DNA of 7,830 bases from Acidimicrobiales bacterium. GTDB lineage: Bacteria > Actinomycetota > Acidimicrobiia > Acidimicrobiales > VFJN01. The stretch's first letter is position 1. Each line of letters begins with the position of its first letter. Where the stretch lies: NCBI GenBank assembly GCA_016936035.1, contig JAFGPU010000226.1, positions 1 through 7,830 of the forward strand, in the 5' to 3' direction. Both the position numbers and the translations under genes were made by a program. This document shows positions 1-5,050 of this stretch, one piece after another. The notes below the pieces were generated by a model, which worked only from the letters and a program-made list of their open reading frames with translations, made no database searches and had not been told where the DNA came from.

Positions 1-1267
1 CGTCGTCCTCGTGGGTGGTCACCAGCACCGCCGACGCCTCCCGCAGGCCGGCCGCCTCGAGCACCTCCAACTCCGCGGCGTCGCCCACCACGTAGTGCGC
101 GGGATCGCGCACCCGGGCCTGCTGCTTCTCGACGATCGTGTAGTCGATGCCCGCCGCGCCCAGCACCCGACCGGCCGCCCGGCCCACGCGCCCACCACCG
201 ACGATCACCACCGGTGCGTCGGTGCCCCGGGCGGTGCCGTAGGCCGCGTCGAAGCAGGCGAGCTGGGCCGCGTCGCCGGTCATGATGAGCACCGCGCCGG
301 GGCCGATCCGCAGGTCGGGTCGGGCCTGGTGGAACACGCCCCGCTCCCAGACCCCCACCAGGTTGACCCCGCAGCGCTCGCGCAGGTCGAGCTCGCCCAG
401 CGCGTGACCGGCGAACGGGGCCATCGCCGCGCTGGCCTCGGCCACCAGCAGGTCGCCGATGGCGCCGACGACATGGGCGTGGGCCACACCGAGCACCCGC
501 CGGGCCATGGCCTCGCCCAACATGGCGCCGAGGCGCAGCACGCGGTCGGCGCCCGCCAGGGTGAGCACGTCGACCGAGGCCTCGGCCGACGCGGTGGCGA
601 CGATGGGCACGGTGGCATCGAACTCGCGCACCGTGAACGCGATGTTCGAGTTGGTGGTGTCCGGCTGGGTCGACGCCACCAGCGCCGCCTGCTCGACGCG
701 GGCCGACCGGTAGGTCTCCGGGTCGTCGAGCTCGCCCACCATGACGGCGTAGCCCCGGTCGTGCAACGTCAGCGCCCGGGACAGGCTGGGCACGATGACG
801 ACGTAGGGAACGTGCGCCCGCCGGGCGCGCCGGATGAGCGCGTCCTCGATCTCGCTCAGGTTGGTGAGCACGATGTGACCCGCCGTGTCGGCCGCCAGCT
901 TGCGCGGAGCGCGTGCCGCTTCGCGCTGCTCCATCCACGGCGTGAACACGAACTGGATGAACGAGAAGGGCAGCAGCACGAGGATGAACATCGCCCCGCT
1001 GATGAGCACCACCACCGAGAACGCCCGCCCGGCGTCGGACTCGAAGGTGATGTCGCCGAACCCCAGCGTCGACATCGTGGTGAGCGTCCAGTACACGCCC
1101 GTGGTCCAGCTGTGGTCGCGACCCTCGCGGGCCATGAGCACGTGGAAGACGACGCTGAACAGCGCGACGAGCACCACGAGCGCCAGCAACAGCCACATCA
1201 CGACGCGCAGGTTGCGGCGGCGCACCGGGCTCGACAGGTAGCTGAAGATGAGAGCGAGGGACTTCAC
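1..1267 (-). CDS. Potassium channel with RCK/TrkA regulatory domains (partial, C-terminus beyond left edge)
   Basis: Reading the minus strand from a GTG at 1267 gives an uninterrupted 422-residue frame that runs off the left edge without a stop. It is a two-TM ion channel followed by cytoplasmic RCK modules, which gate K+ flux in response to nucleotides or ions. TM1 lies at about residues 22-45. The pore helix ends in the selectivity filter TLGFGD (67-72), and TM2 is at about 84-110. A first RCK_N-like domain (about 130-245) has LTNLSE where the Rossmann glycines should be, so it may not bind nucleotide. An RCK_C/TrkA_C-like segment follows (about 268-345). A second TrkA-N domain then begins with a canonical VVIVGGGRVG motif (353-362) and is truncated. 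An in-frame GTG at 1297 would add ten residues. I prefer 1267 because TM1 follows closely; no Shine-Dalgarno sequence is evident for either. It is divergent from the universal stress gene. Channel family is confident; ion selectivity and ligand are inferred. Confidence 0.9.
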   Translation of the reverse strand, partial: MKSLALIFSYLSSPVRRRNLRVVMWLLLALVVLVALFSVVFHVLMAREGRDHSWTTGVYWTLTTMSTLGFGDITFESDAGRAFSVVVLISGAMFILVLLPFSFIQFVFTPWMEQREAARAPRKLAADTAGHIVLTNLSEIEDALIRRARRAHVPYVVIVPSLSRALTLHDRGYAVMVGELDDPETYRSARVEQAALVASTQPDTTNSNIAFTVREFDATVPIVATASAEASVDVLTLAGADRVLRLGAMLGEAMARRVLGVAHAHVVGAIGDLLVAEASAAMAPFAGHALGELDLRERCGVNLVGVWERGVFHQARPDLRIGPGAVLIMTGDAAQLACFDAAYGTARGTDAPVVIVGGGRVGRAAGRVLGAAGIDYTIVEKQQARVRDPAHYVVGDAAELEVLEAAGLREASAVLVTTHEDD

Positions 1268-1330
1268 GCGCGGGTGAGGGTACGCCGACGGGTGCACGGT
1301 GGCGCTGCGCCATCGGGTAGACCTCAGGTG
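1268..1330. promoter_or_regulatory. Divergent promoter region between channel and universal stress gene, with palindrome
   Basis: This 63-bp gap must hold the promoters of both outward-facing genes. On the plus strand TAGACC (1318-1323) lies 7 nt before the ATG at 1331, the spacing expected of a -10 element for a leaderless mRNA. On the minus strand TACCCT lies 9 nt before the GTG at 1267. No convincing -35 box is visible for either. Between them is TGGCGC-T-GCGCCA (1300-1312), a palindrome with 6-bp arms and one central base, placed where a regulator could affect both directions. The promoter calls are pattern matches by eye. The palindrome is directly visible. Confidence 0.4.
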
Positions 1331-1843
1331 ATGAGCAACGATCCTGAGGTCTCCGCCAGGCCCTCGACGCGCCCGGACCGGGCCGGCGAGTCGACGTCCG
1401 GGCGCATCGTCGTCGGCATCGACGACTCCGAGCAGGCGGCGGCCGCGCTGCGGTGGGCACTCGCCGAGGGCGCGCTGCGCCGGGCGACCGTCGAGGTCGT
1501 CCATGTGTGGACGCCCCCCGTGTCGGCACTGCCCTTCGGCGCCACCCTGGTCATCCCGGTCGACGAGGCGGCCATCGACTCGGCCGCCCGGACGTCGGTC
1601 GACGAGCTGGTCGACGGAGCGCTGGCCGAGGCCGACGAGCAGCCACCCGAGGTGATGCGCACGGTCCTGCCCGGCAGCCCCTCGGTGACGCTGGTCGAGG
1701 TGGCCGAGGGGGCGGACCTGCTCGTCGTGGGCTCCCACGGTCGCAGCGGGCTGTCGCGCCTGATGCTGGGCTCGGTGGCGATGGCGTGCGTCAACCACGC
1801 CTCGTGCCCCGTGGTCGTGGTCCGCATCCCCGACGAGGACTGA
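1331..1843 (+). CDS. Universal stress protein, single UspA domain
   Basis: A 170-residue UspA-fold protein, a soluble nucleotide-binding stress protein that usually acts as a homodimer. After a roughly 24-residue charged, probably disordered N-terminal tail, strand beta-1 runs RIVVGIDDSE (25-34), where the Asp in GIDDS normally contacts adenine. The ATP-binding signature G-2x-G-9x-G-S is complete: GSHG at 134-137, nine residues, then GS at 147-148. The family's usual C-terminal strand follows (CPVVVVR). This predicts an ATP-binding UspFG/MJ0577-type protein. The start could be ATG 1331 or the directly preceding in-frame GTG 1328. A -10-like TAGACC ends 7 nt before the ATG and there is no spaced Shine-Dalgarno, so a leaderless transcript is likely. 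It is divergent from the potassium channel, which suggests shared control under stress. The frame is open upstream to position 11, but that part is antisense to the channel and is not coding. Confidence 0.93.
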   Translation: MSNDPEVSARPSTRPDRAGESTSGRIVVGIDDSEQAAAALRWALAEGALRRATVEVVHVWTPPVSALPFGATLVIPVDEAAIDSAARTSVDELVDGALAEADEQPPEVMRTVLPGSPSVTLVEVAEGADLLVVGSHGRSGLSRLMLGSVAMACVNHASCPVVVVRIPDED

Positions 1844-1868
1844 GCGGCCGAAGGTGCTGCCGACCGGG

Positions 1869-2744
1869 TCACGTCACCCTGGCGATGACCTCGTCGGCGA
1901 AGCGGCGAAGCGGCGCCAGCTTGTCCCCCAGCGACTCGGTGTCGGGCTCACGGGTGTAGGGATACCGGAAGCCGACCACGACGTCGGTCACGCCCATGTC
2001 CTCGAGCCGCCGCACGCCGTCGACCGAGTAGGCGTCCAGCGAGATCACGTGCACCTCGAACGGCTCGTCGGCGCGACCGGCCTCGCGCCGCAGCTCGGCG
2101 AGCCGGTCGAGCAGGCGAGGCAGGTCGGCAGGGTCGCCACCCCCGTGCAGCCAGCCGTCGCCCAGCGTGGCGGCCCGGCGCAGCGCCCGGTCGGCGTGCC
2201 CGCCCACGAGGATCGGGATGGGCATGTCGGGCACCGGACAGATCTTCATGCGGTCGATGTCGATGAGCTCGCCGTGGTGCTCGAACCAGCCGCCGGCGGT
2301 GAGGCCGCGCACGACGGCGATGGTCTCGTCCAGGCGATCGCCCCGGCGCTCCCAGGGCTGACCGAGGGCCGCGAAGTCCTCGGGCCACGGGCTGATGCCC
2401 ACCCCGAGGCGCAGCCGGTTGCCCGACAGAACCGCGGCGCTGGCCGCCTGCTTCGCCAGCAGCACGGCAGCCCGTACGGGCGCCTTGACCACGAAGGTCG
2501 TGAACCGGATGCGCTCGGTGGCGGCCGCCAGCCAGGGGATGAGCGTGAACGGCTCGATCATCGGCTTGTCCTCGAGGAACCGGCGGTCCCCGTCGGGGGT
2601 GTACGGATACGGGGTGGCGGACTCGGCCGGGTAGATCAGGCTGTCGGGCACCGAGAACGAGTCGAAGCCCCCCTCCTCGGCGGCTCGGGCGAGCGGCGCG
2701 AGGTAGGTGGGATCGCACAGCGTCTCGGCGTAGGTGAAGCGCAT
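1869..2744 (-). CDS. LLM-class F420-dependent oxidoreductase
   Basis: A 291-residue luciferase-like (bacterial luciferase/F420 oxidoreductase superfamily) TIM-barrel enzyme, close to the usual family length. Features of the family are all present: the N-terminal strand MRFTYAE, an AEEGGFDSFSVPDS segment (about 22-35), ERIRFTTFVVKAP in the middle, a KQAASAAVLSGNRLRLGVG block (98-116) that places barrel strands near the cofactor, PWERRGDRLDE, and PIPILVGGHADRALRRAA toward the C-terminal half. These enzymes transfer hydride between F420H2 (sometimes FMNH2) and an organic substrate; substrate cannot be read from sequence. The ATG at 2744 is chosen because family homology begins there. An upstream in-frame GTG (2765) would place the operator inside the coding region. 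No Shine-Dalgarno is present. Only 25 bp separate its stop from that of the convergent stress gene. The KstR-like palindrome 2 bp upstream of its start suggests sterol-linked regulation. Family is confident; F420 preference is probable; pathway is inferred. Confidence 0.92.
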   Translation of the reverse strand: MRFTYAETLCDPTYLAPLARAAEEGGFDSFSVPDSLIYPAESATPYPYTPDGDRRFLEDKPMIEPFTLIPWLAAATERIRFTTFVVKAPVRAAVLLAKQAASAAVLSGNRLRLGVGISPWPEDFAALGQPWERRGDRLDETIAVVRGLTAGGWFEHHGELIDIDRMKICPVPDMPIPILVGGHADRALRRAATLGDGWLHGGGDPADLPRLLDRLAELRREAGRADEPFEVHVISLDAYSVDGVRRLEDMGVTDVVVGFRYPYTREPDTESLGDKLAPLRRFADEVIARVT

Positions 2745-2746
2745 AT

Positions 2747-2762
2747 GTAGAACGTGTTCTAC
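2747..2762. promoter_or_regulatory. KstR-like operator palindrome upstream of the LLM oxidoreductase
   Basis: The 16-bp sequence GTAGAACGTGTTCTAC has perfect 7-bp arms around a GT centre. Its 14-bp core (2748-2761), TAGAACGTGTTCTA, fits every fixed position of the published mycobacterial/rhodococcal KstR consensus TNNAACNNGTTNNA. KstR is the TetR-family repressor of cholesterol side-chain and ring catabolism. The site sits 2 bp upstream of the oxidoreductase ATG, so bound protein would cover the initiation region of its mRNA. The minus-strand TAGAAC of the palindrome itself could serve as a weak -10. It lies 45 bp upstream of the DUF2207 start, so control of that gene is also possible. The regulator's identity is inferred; no kstR gene is in the window. 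Confidence 0.65.
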
Positions 2763-2794
2763 CACTCGTGTGCTGGGCCCGGGGCCGCCACCGG

Positions 2795-2800
2795 TAGCGT
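2795..2800 (+). promoter_or_regulatory. Candidate -10 element for the DUF2207 gene (leaderless start)
   Basis: TAGCGT fits the actinobacterial TANNNT -10 pattern and ends exactly 7 nt before the GTG at 2808, which would make the GTG the transcript's 5' end. No recognisable -35 hexamer lies at the expected distance. This site was used to favour GTG 2808 over the alternatives at 2754 and 2832. Confidence 0.4.
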
Positions 2801-2807
2801 CTCGACC

Positions 2808-4556
2808 GTGCGGACCTCGAAGCGGCGGAAGATGGACATCGGCCTCATGGCCGGCGGCAGCCTGCTGGTGGGCGGTGCCGCCCTCGCCGGCGCGCTGATC
2901 AGCAACACCGAGCGGGTCACCCGCTACTGGACGGCCGCCGAGGTGGCCGGCGACGGCTCCGCCCAGGTCACCGAGGTCATCGACTACAGCTTCGGCAGAT
3001 CGAACAACAAGCACGGCATCTTCCGGGTCATCCCCGGCCTCGACACCGCGACACCCGTGTCCGTGACCTCGCCCGGCGCGCCGGACGACACCAGCGTCAC
3101 CCCCGTGGGCGACGGCATCCGCATCCGCATCGGCGACCCCGCCACCACGGTCTCGGGACGGCAGCGCTACCAGATCGACTACGAGCTGCCCGGCGTGCGC
3201 CGAGGCGACGTCGTCGACTGGGAGCCCGTCGGCACCGAGTGGGAGGTCGGCATGGACGACGCCGAGATCCACCTCGTCACGCCGTTCGAGCTCGAGGGCG
3301 CGGGCTGCTTCGTCGGGCGCGCCCGATCCTCGGCGAGCTGCGAGGTCACCCAGGTCGAACCCGGCCACGTGCGGGCCGTCGTCGACGAGCTCGACGCCTA
3401 CGAGGGCGTGTCGATCGAGGGTCGGGTCGGCGCCCCGCTCGCCGGCGCGCCCGCCCTTCCCGCCGCCCCGGCGGACGCACCCGACGACCCCGGCACCGGG
3501 CTGCTGCCCCCGGCCGGCGCCGCAGCCGCTGCGGCCGCCGTCGCCGCCGTGCCCGTCACCGTGCTGGTGCGGCGGGCCGGCCGCGAGCGCGTCGCCCCCG
3601 GCGGCGCCGCGGACGCGGCGTACGGAGGCACCGGTCAGCCGGGCGTGTCCGAGATCAGGGTCGACGCCGCCGAGCTCGCCGACATGGCCACCACCGAGTT
3701 CGCCCCGCCCGACGGCATCTCGCCGGCGCACGGGGGCGTCGTGCTGCGCGAGGAGGTGCGCAACGAGCACAAGGTCGCGTGGCTCATCCAGGCGGCGATC
3801 GACGGCGTCATCGACATCGACGACCGGGCCGGCACCCGCATCCGCCGCATCGCGGGAGCGCCCGCCAGCGCCGAGCAGCAGCCCGTGTTCACCCGCATGT
3901 TCGCGGGCGGGCCCGACATCGAGCTGGGCAAGTACGACCGCGACTTCGCGTCCGGCTGGAGCCTGGTGGGCAGCCAGCTCGACACGTGGCGACGATCCAG
4001 CGGACTGTGGGACCACGCCGCCGACGTCCGCCGCGTGGTGGTGCGCGTCCTGGGCATCGTCGTCGCGCTCCTCGGGGCCGGCGGCGCGCTCTTCGGTGGG
4101 GTCATGGCCGGCCGCTTCGGTCCCGGGTGGCTGCCGCTCGCCTTCGCCGGCGGTCTGGTGGCCGGCGCCGGCCTGGCCGCGGCCGTCGGGGCGTGGGAGC
4201 TGCACGTGCGCACGCCCGCCGGCTCGGCGCTGTGGCTGCGCACCGAGTCGTTCCGCCGGTTCCTCGCCGGGTCCGAGGCCTACCACGCCGAGGAGGCCGC
4301 CAAGCGGGGCGTGCTCCGCGAGTACACGGCGTGGGCCCTGGCCGTCGGCGAGATCGACCGGTGGGCCAGCGCCATCAGGTCGTCGACGATCGCCCCCGAC
4401 ATCGCCGGGGTGCACTACGCGTACATGGCCCCGCTGCTCCTGACGTCCACCACCTCCACGGCCACCGCACCGTCGTCCAGCGGCGGTGGCGGCGGCGGGT
4501 TCGGCGGCGGCTCGGTCGGTGGCGGCGCCGGCGGGGGCGGCGGCGGCAGCTGGTAG
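2808..4556 (+). CDS. DUF2207 family membrane protein with Gly-rich C-terminus
   Basis: A predicted 582-residue membrane protein of the DUF2207 (YciQ-like) family, whose biochemical role is unknown. Order of parts: short basic N-terminus (TSKRRK), a hydrophobic segment at about 11-31, and an extracytoplasmic domain to about 228. That domain holds the family hallmarks KHGIFRVIP (from residue 68) and paired tryptophans in a DWEPVGTEW context (W138, W145). An Ala-rich TM follows at about 230-255, then a cytoplasmic domain with FAPPDGISPAHGG and KVAWLIQAAIDGVIDID segments. Two adjacent TMs lie at about 410-435 and 440-465, then a cytoplasmic tail ending in an SSSGGGGGGFGGG-type glycine tract finished by SW, typical of the family. 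GTG 2808 is chosen for the leaderless-type promoter before it. GTG 2754 lies inside the operator palindrome. ATG 2832 is a shorter alternative that keeps the first TM. It is divergent from the LLM oxidoreductase and appears monocistronic. Confidence 0.85.
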   Translation: MRTSKRRKMDIGLMAGGSLLVGGAALAGALISNTERVTRYWTAAEVAGDGSAQVTEVIDYSFGRSNNKHGIFRVIPGLDTATPVSVTSPGAPDDTSVTPVGDGIRIRIGDPATTVSGRQRYQIDYELPGVRRGDVVDWEPVGTEWEVGMDDAEIHLVTPFELEGAGCFVGRARSSASCEVTQVEPGHVRAVVDELDAYEGVSIEGRVGAPLAGAPALPAAPADAPDDPGTGLLPPAGAAAAAAAVAAVPVTVLVRRAGRERVAPGGAADAAYGGTGQPGVSEIRVDAAELADMATTEFAPPDGISPAHGGVVLREEVRNEHKVAWLIQAAIDGVIDIDDRAGTRIRRIAGAPASAEQQPVFTRMFAGGPDIELGKYDRDFASGWSLVGSQLDTWRRSSGLWDHAADVRRVVVRVLGIVVALLGAGGALFGGVMAGRFGPGWLPLAFAGGLVAGAGLAAAVGAWELHVRTPAGSALWLRTESFRRFLAGSEAYHAEEAAKRGVLREYTAWALAVGEIDRWASAIRSSTIAPDIAGVHYAYMAPLLLTSTTSTATAPSSSGGGGGGFGGGSVGGGAGGGGGGSW

Positions 4557-4574
4557 CCCACCACGGCGGTCGAC

Positions 4575-4626
4575 GCGACCCGCCGACCCGCACGCCCTGG
4601 CGCCCAGCCGGCGACCCGCCGACCCG
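4575..4626. repeat. 16-bp direct repeat pair
   Basis: GCGACCCGCCGACCCG occurs at 4575-4590 and again, identically, at 4611-4626, 36 bp apart start to start. It lies just after the DUF2207 stop codon. The unit is itself built from two CGACCCG-like halves, so slippage in GC-rich DNA is a simple explanation. Confidence 0.8.
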
Positions 4627-4658
4627 GCCCGCGTCCAGGCGGCCCGACCCCGTCGAAC

Positions 4659-4736
4659 CGGCGCCCGGCGCCCGGCGCCCCGGCGTCCCGGCGTCCCGGC
4701 GTCCCGGCGTCCCGGCGTCCCGGCGAACTGGCGTCC
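4659..4736. repeat. GC-rich tandem array (7/8-bp units) with G-quadruplex pattern on minus strand
   Basis: Three 7-bp CGGCGCC units (4659-4679) and a C are followed by five perfect 8-bp CGGCGTCC units (4681-4720) and two variant units (CGGCGAAC, TGGCGTCC) that run into the first 52-bp repeat. Read on the minus strand, this gives eight runs of three or more G between 4721 and 4664, separated by loops of 4 or 5 nt, which satisfies the usual G3+N1-7 quadruplex rule several times over. The unit resembles the first bases of the 52-bp repeat, so it may have expanded from it. Confidence 0.85.
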
Positions 4737-4772
4737 CTCACCAGCACCAACGCTGCCCACAGACGCCAGAAG
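4721..4772. repeat. 52-bp direct repeat, copy 1 (foldable)
   Basis: This copy matches 4832-4883 at 50 of 52 positions. From 4728 to 4769 it can fold symmetrically. An outer 8-bp stem pairs CTGGCGTC (4728-4735) with GACGCCAG (4762-4769). A 6x6 internal loop follows, then a 4-bp stem of CAGC (4742-4745) and GCTG (4752-4755), closed by a 6-nt loop. The nature of the repeat is unknown to me. Confidence 0.8.
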
Positions 4773-4831
4773 CCCCGGGCGCCCCGACGACCCGGCCGCC
4801 CCCCGGCACCCCAGCCGCCGCCCGGCCACCT

Positions 4832-4883
4832 CGGCGAACCGGCGTCCCTCACCAGCACCAACGCTGCCCACAGCCGCCAGAAG
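4832..4883. repeat. 52-bp direct repeat, copy 2 (fold partly disrupted)
   Basis: Second copy of the element at 4721-4772, starting 111 bp downstream of it. The two differences (T to C in the left arm, A to C in the right arm) each break one pair of the outer 8-bp stem; the inner CAGC/GCTG stem is unchanged. The differences are therefore not compensatory, which argues against selection on this stem in both copies. Confidence 0.8.
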
Positions 4884-4912
4884 TATCGATAGTGGCTGCC
4901 CGGACGCGCCGA

Positions 4913-4939
4913 TGCCCCCTCCGGCGGGTGGAGGGGGCA
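4913..4939. terminator. Strong hairpin between convergent genes, candidate bidirectional terminator
   Basis: TGCCCCCTCC (4913-4922) pairs perfectly with GGAGGGGGCA (4930-4939) over 10 bp, with a 7-nt loop. There is no T-tract on either side, as is common for actinobacterial stem-loops at gene ends. It is the first strong simple hairpin downstream of the DUF2207 gene in the plus direction, although 357 bp from its stop, and it is the second one met by transcription leaving the permease gene. Confidence 0.5.
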
Positions 4940-4981
4940 CCAGCTGCCCGGTGCGGGTGGGTTGGAGACACCGGGCGGGCT

Positions 4982-5016
4982 CGCCACCGGCCTCGCGAGG
5001 ACGTCGGCCGGTGGCG
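4982..5016 (-). terminator. Hairpin just downstream of the ABC permease, candidate terminator
   Basis: CGCCACCGGCC (4982-4992) and GGCCGGTGGCG (5006-5016) form a perfect 11-bp stem with a 13-nt loop. It begins 34 bp beyond the permease stop codon on the minus strand, the natural place for that operon's terminator. No T-tract follows, so termination may be Rho-assisted or the stem may protect the 3' end. Confidence 0.55.
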
Positions 5017-5050
5017 GCGACCCTGGGCAGGCCGTGCCGACCGGCGGGTG

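Larger units (their letters stand above)
4557..5050. other. Repeat-rich non-coding region between convergent genes
   Basis: These 494 bp separate the 3' ends of the DUF2207 gene and the ABC permease gene. I see no credible gene on either strand; open frames here are low-complexity (Pro/Arg/Gly-rich) and match no family I know. The region instead holds a 16-bp direct repeat, a tandem CGGCGTCC array, a 52-bp direct repeat separated by 59 bp, and two strong hairpins close to the permease end, listed separately. A short AT-richer palindrome TATCGATA directly follows the second 52-bp copy. Confidence 0.75.

Noticed and set aside
11..1330. Long open plus-strand frame continuous with the universal stress gene, as if the protein had a 440-residue N-terminal extension
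   Set aside because: It is antisense to the potassium channel, is rich in His/Arg/Gly as expected of a GC-rich shadow frame, and resembles no domain. The UspA domain and a promoter-like element place the true start near 1331.
1891..1916. Short tandem GGCGAAGC repeat
   Set aside because: It lies inside the 3' end of the LLM oxidoreductase coding sequence, encodes a normal Arg/Phe/Ala stretch, and is only about two units long.
4482..4550. GGC-rich tract as a separate repeat element
   Set aside because: It is the in-frame coding of the glycine-rich C-terminus that is normal for DUF2207 proteins, so no independent element is needed.
4659..4883. Possible CRISPR array
   Set aside because: Only two 52-bp copies exist, the smaller units are directly tandem without spacers, and no cas gene is nearby.
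4415..4987. Minus-strand 190-residue frame in which both 52-bp repeats encode the same peptide FWRLWAALVLVRDA
   Set aside because: The repeats are 111 bp apart (a multiple of three), so identical peptides follow automatically from the DNA repeat. The rest is Pro/Gly/Arg low complexity, and the frame overlaps the DUF2207 3' end in antisense.
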